A DNA stretch of 43,610 nt from an uncultured Bacteroidales bacterium. Its GTDB lineage: Bacteria > Bacteroidota > Bacteroidia > Bacteroidales > UBA932. Positions 17,193-24,196 of this stretch are shown here, in pieces. The notes under the pieces are model-generated. The model was not told the DNA's origin. It saw only the letters and a list, made by a program, of their open reading frames with translations, and ran no database searches. Within the stretch, counting starts at the first letter, position 1, and each line of letters begins with the position of its first letter. The position numbers and the translations under genes are program-made. The stretch covers positions 1 through 43,610 of the forward strand of contig CALVDI010000016.1 of the NCBI GenBank assembly GCA_944326225.1, given 5' to 3'.

Positions 17193-17264
17193 TAGTGGAT
17201 AGGGGAATCGAACCCCTATTGCAAGATTGAGAATCTTGTGTCCTAACCGTTAGACGAATCCACC
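17193..17264 (-). tRNA. tRNA-Glu (anticodon CTC)
   Basis: A 72-nt tRNA on the minus strand, nearly identical to the one at 15608-15679. The main differences are in the anticodon arm: stem CAAGA/TCTTG with loop TTCTCAA, giving anticodon CTC (codon GAG). No encoded CCA. It is first in the tRNA-gltX-tRNA-rpsT cluster. Confidence 0.96.
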
Positions 17265-17276
17265 GTTTTGGGAGTG

Positions 17277-17284
17277 CAAAAATA
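17277..17284 (-). promoter_or_regulatory. -7 promoter element for tRNA-Glu(CTC)
   Basis: Minus-strand TATTTTTG lies 12 nt before the mature tRNA, with the same TTGCACTCCCAAAA spacer as the other tRNA-Glu. Confidence 0.7.
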
Positions 17285-17288
17285 GACA

Positions 17289-18323
17289 TTATTTTTCAAC
17301 TTCCAAATTTTCTTTCCAATTAAATGAATAAATTATCGACTCAACCTGCCTCAGATATTTCCTCTTGTCGTACTTAGGCGCATATACAAAGGCATTTAGG
17401 ATGATGATGTTCTTCCGCTCCAGGTCGGGAAAAATATGACATACGAACGGACCGCCCATATAGTCGTTCTCCACTTCCCAGAGCCCGCGCATCTCCACCA
17501 TAGTCCTGCCCCTGTACGTGATATTCTTGAATCCGGGGTCAATCACTTTGTTGAAGGTCATATAGCTGTTTTCACGCATTCCGGGGACATTGGCCTGCCA
17601 TAGGTCGTAGAGCTTTGTCTTCAGGGAGTCGGCGGAAAGCTGCAAGGAATCGGTATAAGGATACTTGAATATCAGAATACCCTGGTTGACATGAGTCGTC
17701 TCCTGGGATATCCACATGAACTCAGGTGTGTTTTTCTTCATGGTGAATCCGCGGGGGAAGTAAGGTGAGCCGCCAAGATTATCAGTCACAGCCATGCGGA
17801 CATCTCTGTCTTCGTATTTGGTAGAATTGGCGATAAGGCGGTCGCGCTCAGCCTGCTCTATGGTGTTGATGATCATCTCGCTGTTGTCCTTTATCATTCT
17901 GGTTGCCTCTTCGGGAGTCCCGGCGGATACGGTGACTATGACCTGAGGCTTGGCCCAGGAATCCCGACTCATACGGATGCCGGAGGTGTCGATCTCCTGT
18001 GAGATATTGACGATCACTATGTTGCGATGAAGCATATAGCTGCCTGTGAATCCGCTCGGAGTAGCATTGAACAGCTTGAAGACGGGCTCTCTCTGAGGCA
18101 GGAACGGGTATTCTCCGGAGAGAACCTCCCTCAGGGTGGAGCCGAGTTCTCCTTCCCAGTAGCTCTTGTTGATGACAACGAGTACTTCTCCGGCGTTGCC
18201 GGTGATGCTGGGCAGATACTGACTGCGGTCTTTAGGCGTGCGGCTGTTTCCGCAGGATGTGAGCAGTACTGCTATAGCGGTGACAATCAGTGTGAGGATA
18301 AGAGCGTTTCTTTTCATAATCAT
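17289..18323 (-). CDS. DUF4837 family lipoprotein
   Basis: A 344-residue protein with a type II signal peptide (hydrophobic residues 6-22, lipobox VLLTSC). The mature part has LPSITGNAGEVLVVINKSYWEG, FTGSYMLHRNIVIVNIS and FVCHIFPDLERKNIIILNAF, which I associate with the Bacteroidetes DUF4837 family of unknown function. Alternative starts at 18323 and 18317 differ by two residues. It is last in the M23-dxr-rseP-DUF4837 operon, 8 bp after rseP, so it probably belongs to envelope homeostasis. Confidence 0.85.
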   Translation of the reverse strand: MIMKRNALILTLIVTAIAVLLTSCGNSRTPKDRSQYLPSITGNAGEVLVVINKSYWEGELGSTLREVLSGEYPFLPQREPVFKLFNATPSGFTGSYMLHRNIVIVNISQEIDTSGIRMSRDSWAKPQVIVTVSAGTPEEATRMIKDNSEMIINTIEQAERDRLIANSTKYEDRDVRMAVTDNLGGSPYFPRGFTMKKNTPEFMWISQETTHVNQGILIFKYPYTDSLQLSADSLKTKLYDLWQANVPGMRENSYMTFNKVIDPGFKNITYRGRTMVEMRGLWEVENDYMGGPFVCHIFPDLERKNIIILNAFVYAPKYDKRKYLRQVESIIYSFNWKENLEVEK

Positions 18324-18331
18324 GTTGTTAG

Positions 18332-19651
18332 TTATCTGAGTAATCGTATTATGTCATTGCCGAAGGCCAGGATCATGATCATCAGCAGCAGGAACATGCC
18401 TGTCATCTGTGCCACTTCCATGAAGCGGTCCGACGGCTTGCGTCCGGTAATCATCTCGTAGAGCGTAAAGAGTATATGACCTCCGTCCAGGGCGGGTATG
18501 GGCAGCAGGTTCATGACTGCCAGCATGATGGAGAGCAGGGCGGTGATGTTCCAGAAGACCTGCCAGTTCCACGAGGACGGGAAGATGCTGCCTATGGCTA
18601 TGAAGCTTCCGACGGACTTGTAGGCCTCAGTCTGAGGGGAGAATATCAGCCCCAGTTCCTTGATGTAGTGTCCGATGTTGGTGAATGTCATCAGGAAACC
18701 GGCCGGGATAGCTTCCAGCAGGCTGTATTCTTTATCGGTAATCGTGATATCCGTTATGTCGCGCTGGAGCAGGACCTCTATCTTGCCGTCACTGCTGACT
18801 CTCACGGGAACAGTCACAGTGTCCGCTCCGCGCAGCAGACGGATCTCCACCGTGCTGCCGGCGTTGTCCGCCAGAACGGTCTGCAGGTCCTGATGCCAGC
18901 ACACCTGTCTGCCGGCGGCTGTGAGGAACCGGTCACCCTGGCGCAGATCGGCTCCGGCGTTGATGGAGGTGTCCGGCAGGCTCCCTACGGCGATGGGCAG
19001 GCGGATGCCGAACATTCCCGGGGTATTGAGCATGGCAGGCATGTATGCGGGGTCAATGCGGATGTCCACAGTGTCTCCGTCCCGGAGGACAGTCACCCGG
19101 CTTACCTGGTCCCGCAGCATGTCCATGTGTATCTCGTTGAAGTTGTCCGGAGCCGGATTACCGTCAAGAGCCAGTATGCGGTCTCCGTTCTCGAATCCTA
19201 TCTCTTTTGCAAGCGGGCTTACCTCGATACCGTATATGACGTCGTCATTCTTTATATACTGCTCTCCCCATGTATGGAGTATGGCGATGTACAGGACGAT
19301 TGCCAGCACGACATTCATCAGTACTCCTCCTGCCATGACTATCAGTCTCTGCCATGCAGGACGCGAGCGGAACTCCCATGGCTGGGGAGGTCTGGACAGA
19401 CTCTCCTTGTCCAGGGACTCGTCGATCATGCCGGATATCTTGCAGAATCCACCGAGAGGGATGCAGCCTATGCCGAACTCAGTGTCACTTTTTTTAGGCT
19501 TGAACTTCAATATGGCGGGCGGGAAGAAGAGGTAGAATTTTTCCACCCTTATCCTGAACATCCGGGCCGTGATGTAGTGTCCGAACTCGTGGACCAGCAC
19601 CAGCAGCGACAGCGACAGGATTACCTGTATGATCTTGAGTATTACGTCCAT
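18332..19651 (-). CDS. rseP: RIP (site-2) zinc metalloprotease RseP
   Basis: A 439-residue inner-membrane protease that cleaves anti-sigma factors and signal-peptide remnants within the membrane. The zinc motif HEFGH is at residues 21-25 in the first transmembrane helix, and the third ligand region NLLPIPALDGGHI lies in a C-terminal helix. Two PDZ-like regions fill the periplasmic part (around PLAKEIGFENGDRILALDG and INAGADLRQGDRFLTA). Helices follow at about residues 100-120 and near the C terminus. It overlaps dxr by one base (TAATG). Confidence 0.95.
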   Translation of the reverse strand: MDVILKIIQVILSLSLLVLVHEFGHYITARMFRIRVEKFYLFFPPAILKFKPKKSDTEFGIGCIPLGGFCKISGMIDESLDKESLSRPPQPWEFRSRPAWQRLIVMAGGVLMNVVLAIVLYIAILHTWGEQYIKNDDVIYGIEVSPLAKEIGFENGDRILALDGNPAPDNFNEIHMDMLRDQVSRVTVLRDGDTVDIRIDPAYMPAMLNTPGMFGIRLPIAVGSLPDTSINAGADLRQGDRFLTAAGRQVCWHQDLQTVLADNAGSTVEIRLLRGADTVTVPVRVSSDGKIEVLLQRDITDITITDKEYSLLEAIPAGFLMTFTNIGHYIKELGLIFSPQTEAYKSVGSFIAIGSIFPSSWNWQVFWNITALLSIMLAVMNLLPIPALDGGHILFTLYEMITGRKPSDRFMEVAQMTGMFLLLMIMILAFGNDIIRLLR

Positions 19652-20814
19652 TATTGTCTGTTTATGAGTTTGAGGGCCAAGTCTCTTACGGTCTTGTCTG
19701 TGTCCAGTACAGCATTCAGATCAGGATCCTTGACATAGTCGCACCGGTCGATGCATCCGCGTATGACGGCCGGGATGTCAGTGAACTTTATCTCTCCGTT
19801 CAGGAAGGCGTCTACGGCCACCTCATTGGCCGCGTTCATCGCGCATGGGATGTTGCCGCCTCTGTGCATGGCTTCCACAGCCATCGCCAGGCATGGAAAC
19901 TTCTCAGTGTCCGGTTCTGCGAATGTGAATCCTCCAAGTCTGTAGAAGTCCAGTCTGGGGATATCCAGCGGCATACGGGCCGGATAGGAGAGGGCGTACT
20001 GTATCGGCAGCCGCATGTCCGGCGTACTCATCTGAGCCATCACCGCTCCGTCCTGGAATGACACCATGCTGTGAATTATCGACTGGGGATGAATCACCAC
20101 CGTGATCTGCGAGATGTCCACACCGAACAGCCAGCAGGCTTCTATCATCTCAAAGCCCTTGTTCATCAGGGTGGACGAGTCTACGGTGATCTTGCGGCCC
20201 ATCTTCCATCGGGGATGGTTGGTCGCCTCGGCTACTGTCACATGTGCCAGTTCGGATGCCGGAGTCCTAAGGAAGGGGCCTCCGGATGCCGTCAGGAAGA
20301 TCCTCTCTATCGGACTGTGCTCTCCCTGAAGGGCCTGGAATATGGCCGAGTGCTCTGAGTCCACGGGCAGGACGGGGGTGTTGTGCTCCCTGGCCGTCTG
20401 CATGACTATCTTTCCGGCGGCCACCAGCGGTTCCTTGTTGGCAATGGCCACGGCCTTGCCCGAGCGCAGGGCTGCGAGAGTAGGCTCCAGGCCCCGGAAA
20501 CCGACCATTGCGGACAGCACCATATCTATGTTGTCACTGGAGGACATGGCGTCGATAATGGAGCTCATGCCTGCGAATACGTTTATACCGTGCTGGTTCA
20601 GGGCCTCGTATACTTCGTCGTAAAGGCTTTCGTCGGCGATGATGACGCAGGCTGCGTCAAACTCTATGGCCTGCCGGATAAGCAGACTGCTGTTGCTTCC
20701 GGCTGTCAGGAGCTGAACATCAAACATCTCCTTGTGCTCCCGGATTACATCAAGGGCCTGGACTCCTATCGAGCCAGTGGAACCCAGTATGGCGATTCTT
20801 CTTTTTTTATCCAT
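19651..20814 (-). CDS. dxr: 1-deoxy-D-xylulose-5-phosphate reductoisomerase
   Basis: A 387-residue NADPH-dependent enzyme of the MEP isoprenoid pathway, converting DXP to MEP. It shows the Rossmann loop ILGSTGSIGVQAL, AIANKEPLVAAG, the metal and substrate site VDSEHSAIFQ, TASGGPF, and the C-terminal segment HPQSIIHSMV. It sits between an M23 peptidase gene and rseP in an envelope operon, fitting the supply of undecaprenyl phosphate. Confidence 0.97.
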   Translation of the reverse strand: MDKKRRIAILGSTGSIGVQALDVIREHKEMFDVQLLTAGSNSSLLIRQAIEFDAACVIIADESLYDEVYEALNQHGINVFAGMSSIIDAMSSSDNIDMVLSAMVGFRGLEPTLAALRSGKAVAIANKEPLVAAGKIVMQTAREHNTPVLPVDSEHSAIFQALQGEHSPIERIFLTASGGPFLRTPASELAHVTVAEATNHPRWKMGRKITVDSSTLMNKGFEMIEACWLFGVDISQITVVIHPQSIIHSMVSFQDGAVMAQMSTPDMRLPIQYALSYPARMPLDIPRLDFYRLGGFTFAEPDTEKFPCLAMAVEAMHRGGNIPCAMNAANEVAVDAFLNGEIKFTDIPAVIRGCIDRCDYVKDPDLNAVLDTDKTVRDLALKLINRQ

Positions 20815-20826
20815 GTCCGGTCAGAT

Positions 20827-21687
20827 TTAGAAATTGATATACAGAGCCGGGTCTATGGGATCTCCACCGTGCCACAGCTCGAAATGCAGATGCGGCCCGG
20901 TGCTCAGGTTCCCGGCATCTCCAGCAAGTGATATGGTGGCTCCTGCGCTTACTTTATCCCCTACTTTTCTAAGCAGTTTAGTGTTGTGCTTGTATATAGA
21001 TACAAGGTCGTTGGCGTGCTGAAGGTGGATATTGTAGCCGGTCTCATCACTCCAATATGCAGCAATAACCGTACCGTCCAGGACAGCGCACACCGCACTG
21101 TTGTCCTGGACTGCGATATCGACAAACGGATGACCCTTACCGGGGTTGTATGACTCGGTTACCACGCCTTTCACCGGAGGAAAGAAAAGCATGCCTTCCA
21201 GTTGCGGGACTTCTCCTGAAGGGCTCAGACTGTATCTCTCAATGGAGTCTATTTTCTCCCGCAGGATAGAGTCGGCGTCGCTCTCAGCCGCTGATGCCTC
21301 TTTCTCCCTGTCCTTTACTCCGGGGCTTGACAGCAGGCTGTCTATCGGCAGAGGTGGCTGACCTGCAATGATCCTTTGGATGTTGGTCAGCTGCAGGGTC
21401 ATTACACGCATGCGGCGTTCGAGTGAGTCTACTTTGGCTGCGTTCTCCACGGCCTCTCTCTCTGTGGAGTAAGACGGATATCCAGGAATGATGCGCTTGA
21501 GAGGTGTGAATGCCGTGATGCAGAAAGTAAGGACGCAGAGAAGGGCTGCTATGCCGGACAGGCCGGATATGATGGCCCGCCTGGTGCCTCTTATGGCGTA
21601 CAGGTAATCATGCGTCTCGTTGTCGAGTATTGCAAACAGGTATTTTTTTGGGGGACGCTTCCTGTTCCGTTTATTTTTTTCAGACAT
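20827..21687 (-). CDS. M23 family (LytM-type) peptidoglycan endopeptidase, membrane-anchored
   Basis: A 286-residue protein with a cytoplasmic basic N terminus (KNKRNRKRPPKK), one transmembrane helix at about residues 40-62, a short coiled-coil-like region (AAKVDSLERRMRVMTLQL), and a C-terminal LytM domain. The zinc ligands appear intact: His186 and Asp190 in GHPFVDI, and HLH at 266-268. It should therefore be an active periplasmic hydrolase rather than a degenerate EnvC/NlpD-type activator. It is first in an operon with dxr, rseP and the DUF4837 gene, and divergent from ruvX. Confidence 0.92.
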   Translation of the reverse strand: MSEKNKRNRKRPPKKYLFAILDNETHDYLYAIRGTRRAIISGLSGIAALLCVLTFCITAFTPLKRIIPGYPSYSTEREAVENAAKVDSLERRMRVMTLQLTNIQRIIAGQPPLPIDSLLSSPGVKDREKEASAAESDADSILREKIDSIERYSLSPSGEVPQLEGMLFFPPVKGVVTESYNPGKGHPFVDIAVQDNSAVCAVLDGTVIAAYWSDETGYNIHLQHANDLVSIYKHNTKLLRKVGDKVSAGATISLAGDAGNLSTGPHLHFELWHGGDPIDPALYINF

Positions 21688-21712
21688 AGTGCTATCAGAC
21701 TGTTTATTTGAC

Positions 21713-21720
21713 TACATTTG
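21713..21720 (+). promoter_or_regulatory. -7 promoter element for ruvX
   Basis: TACATTTG ends only 4 nt before the ruvX ATG, which predicts a leaderless transcript. Confidence 0.6.
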
Positions 21721-21724
21721 CGGA

Positions 21725-22138
21725 ATGAATCGGATAATCGGGATAGACTACGGCAAAAAACGGATAGGACTTGCGGTCTCTGATCCGCTGCGGATGTTCG
21801 CATCCCCTCTCGATACAGTTCCGCCTGCAAAGATAATTGAATATCTCAAACAATATGCCGCCAAGGAGGGTATCTCGCTGTTCGTCGTGGGATATCCCAT
21901 GAATCTGGACAATACTCCGGCAGAAGCGGCACGGTATGTGGATGAGTTCCTCCGCAGGCTTCACAACAGCTTTCCGGATATCCCGGTGGAACGTGAGGAC
22001 GAGCGGTTCACCTCCGTGCTGGCGCACAGGGCCATGATCGACGGAGGCATGAAGAAGATGGACCGCCGGGACAAGGCGGTGGTGGACAAGATAAGCGCGG
22101 CCATCATCCTCCAGACGTATCTGGACAGGCAGAAGTGA
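21725..22138 (+). CDS. ruvX: Holliday junction resolvase-like protein RuvX/YqgF
   Basis: A 137-residue RNase H-fold protein with the usual motifs: IIGIDYGKKRIGLAVSDP at the N terminus, FVVGYPMNLDNT, EDERFTSVLA and DKAVVDKISAAIILQTYL. The three acidic positions expected for metal binding are present. YqgF is needed for pre-16S rRNA processing in E. coli. An upstream in-frame start would lie inside the divergent promoter region, so the ATG at 21725 is chosen. It begins a plus-strand run ruvX-def-phosphohexomutase. Confidence 0.95.
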   Translation: MNRIIGIDYGKKRIGLAVSDPLRMFASPLDTVPPAKIIEYLKQYAAKEGISLFVVGYPMNLDNTPAEAARYVDEFLRRLHNSFPDIPVEREDERFTSVLAHRAMIDGGMKKMDRRDKAVVDKISAAIILQTYLDRQK

Positions 22139-22179
22139 GGATTTTAAATTGTTGAGAAAATATAAAAACGTAAAACGAG

Positions 22180-22743
22180 ATGATATTACCTATTTATGTA
22201 TACGGCTCCGAGGTGCTCCGTGAGACGGCGGCCGATGTGGACGTGGCCGGCCTGGACAAGGAGCAGCTCCGCAAATATATAGACGACATGTTCGAGACCA
22301 TGTACCATGCCGACGGTGTGGGGCTGGCGGCTCCCCAGGTGGGAGACGGCCGCAGAATCCTCGTGGTGGACGGCAGGGATGTGGCTGACGTATATCCTGA
22401 GCTCAAGGATTTCAAGAGGGCGATGGTCAATCCGGTCGTGGTAGAGGAGAGCGAGGAGACCGCCGAGTACAGCGAGGGCTGTCTGAGCGTGCCGGATATC
22501 CACTGCAATGTAGTGCGGCCCAAGAAGATGACCGTGCGTTATCTGGACGCGGATCTCAAGGAAGTGGAAGAGACTCTGGACGGTTTCGCGTGCCGTATGG
22601 TGCAGCATGAGATGGACCATCTGGACGGACATCTCTTCGTGGACAGGGTGGCGCCCATCCGCCGCAAGATGATTGCCGCCAAGCTGCACAACATAGCCAA
22701 GGGCAAGGCCCGGACGGCGTATAAGACAAAGTTGGAAAGATAG
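22180..22743 (+). CDS. def: Peptide deformylase
   Basis: A 187-residue metalloenzyme that removes the formyl group from nascent proteins. All three motifs are present: GVGLAAPQVG at 46-55, EGCLSVP at 99-105 with the metal ligand Cys101, and QHEMDHLDG at 142-150 with His143, Glu144 and His147. It lies 41 bp after ruvX and 22 bp before the phosphohexomutase on the same strand. Confidence 0.97.
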   Translation: MILPIYVYGSEVLRETAADVDVAGLDKEQLRKYIDDMFETMYHADGVGLAAPQVGDGRRILVVDGRDVADVYPELKDFKRAMVNPVVVEESEETAEYSEGCLSVPDIHCNVVRPKKMTVRYLDADLKEVEETLDGFACRMVQHEMDHLDGHLFVDRVAPIRRKMIAAKLHNIAKGKARTAYKTKLER

Positions 22744-22765
22744 ATTCACTGTAATAAAGGACATT

Positions 22766-24169
22766 ATGGGAGCGTTTCATGCATACGACATCAGGGGCCG
22801 CTGGGGAGTGGACTTTGACCGGGATACCGTATATAAGGTGGGATTTTTCCTGCCGGAACTGCTGGACTGCCGCGAGGTGGCGGTGGGACGGGACATGCGC
22901 CTGTCTTCTCCGGTGATTCACGAGGCCCTGCTCAAGGGGCTTACAGATGCAGGTGCCGATGTCTTTGACATAGGTATGGCCACTACGCCGTATGTCTACT
23001 ATGCCACTGCGGCCAAGGGGTTCAAGGCTTCGGTACAGATTACGGCCTCTCACAATCCCAAGGACGACAACGGTCTGAAAGTCTCGCGGGAGAATGCCCT
23101 GCCTGTCGGCTATGACACCGGCCTGGGTACGATTGAGAAATGGATTCTCGATGGGCGTGAGTGTGTCCCCGTGCCCGAGGCAGACCGCGGCAGGGTCACA
23201 CCCCTTGATCTTCGGGACGAGTACCTGGCCTTTCAGCGACGCTATGTAGGCGACCTGTCCAATCTGCATATCTGCGCGGACCTGTCCAACGGTGTGTCGT
23301 CGCTGTTCGTAAAACAGCTGCTGCCCCAGTCCGTGGAGTATATCTGCGATACGCTGGACGGAAGTTTCCCGTGTCATGAGCCCAATCCTCTGGTGCCAGA
23401 GAATACGGCCATGCTGCGCGAGTATGTCAAGTCGCACGGCTGCGATATCGGGGTCATCTACGACGGGGACGCGGACCGGGTGATGTTCGTGGACGAGCGG
23501 GGAGAGTTCATCTCACCGGACCTGATGATAGCCCTGATGGGGCATTTCTTCATGGAGGGAACCGGCACCAGTCCGGCCGCCAGGGAGCGTCTGGCTCTGA
23601 AGTCCGCCGGACAGATTGCCGAAGTGCGGGCCCTGCAGGACATCCGCAGCTCCAAGGCGGTAGGGGAATATCTCTCGCCGATGGGCGTTCAGATGCACAC
23701 CTGGCGGGTAGGCCGGGCCTATGCCGCTCCTAAGCTCCGCGAGATAGACGGCCTCTTCGGAGGCGAGCTGGCCGGACACTATTATTTCAAGGATTTCTTT
23801 TACTCGGACAGCGGCATCATGGCCTCGCTCATCATCCTCGACATCGTGGCGGAGATGAAGCGCCGGGGTAAGAGCCTATCGCAGCTTATCGCCGGCATAT
23901 CAAAATACTGCAATTCCGGGGAAATCAATTTCAAGGTACAGGACAAGCCGGCTGCGATGGAGGCTGTTAGAAATTATTTTATCTCATTGGAGTCTCCTAC
24001 GGCGGTGATGGACTTCGACGGCTATCGGGTGGAGTTCCCTCAGTGGTGGTTCAATATCCGTCCCTCCAACACTGAGCCGTATCTCCGCTTTATCTGCGAG
24101 GCCTCCTCTCATGAGCTCTTGGCCGACAAGGTTGCTCAGGCCCGCGAGATTATCGGACGGTTTGAGTGA
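22766..24169 (+). CDS. Phosphomannomutase/phosphoglucomutase (ManB/AlgC type)
   Basis: A 467-residue alpha-D-phosphohexomutase interconverting hexose 1- and 6-phosphates for nucleotide-sugar and surface-glycan synthesis. Domain 1 has the phosphoserine loop TASHNPKDDNG, domain 2 the metal loop DGDADRVMF, domain 3 the sugar-binding loop GGELAGHYYFKD, and domain 4 the phosphate loop RPSNTEPYLRF. ManB/AlgC type is preferred over GlmM from the GELAGH(Y/H)YF loop. It converges on the outer-membrane barrel gene with 14 bp between them. Confidence 0.95.
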   Translation: MGAFHAYDIRGRWGVDFDRDTVYKVGFFLPELLDCREVAVGRDMRLSSPVIHEALLKGLTDAGADVFDIGMATTPYVYYATAAKGFKASVQITASHNPKDDNGLKVSRENALPVGYDTGLGTIEKWILDGRECVPVPEADRGRVTPLDLRDEYLAFQRRYVGDLSNLHICADLSNGVSSLFVKQLLPQSVEYICDTLDGSFPCHEPNPLVPENTAMLREYVKSHGCDIGVIYDGDADRVMFVDERGEFISPDLMIALMGHFFMEGTGTSPAARERLALKSAGQIAEVRALQDIRSSKAVGEYLSPMGVQMHTWRVGRAYAAPKLREIDGLFGGELAGHYYFKDFFYSDSGIMASLIILDIVAEMKRRGKSLSQLIAGISKYCNSGEINFKVQDKPAAMEAVRNYFISLESPTAVMDFDGYRVEFPQWWFNIRPSNTEPYLRFICEASSHELLADKVAQAREIIGRFE

Positions 24170-24181
24170 GCAACGGGTGTT

Positions 24182-24196
24182 TGTCAGAATCTGACA
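24182..24196. repeat. Short perfect inverted repeat at the convergent junction
   Basis: TGTCAGA and TCTGACA flank a single A. It spans the stop codon (24184-24186) of the barrel gene, just past the phosphohexomutase. It has no T tract; function unknown. Confidence 0.4.

Noticed and set aside
15704-17264. tRNA-Glu genes as integration sites of a mobile element
   Set aside because: The DNA between them is gltX, a housekeeping gene, and there is no integrase; the repeats are explained by tRNA duplication.
18476-19738. 420-residue plus-strand frame opposite rseP
   Set aside because: Antisense of a clear RseP gene; no domain visible.
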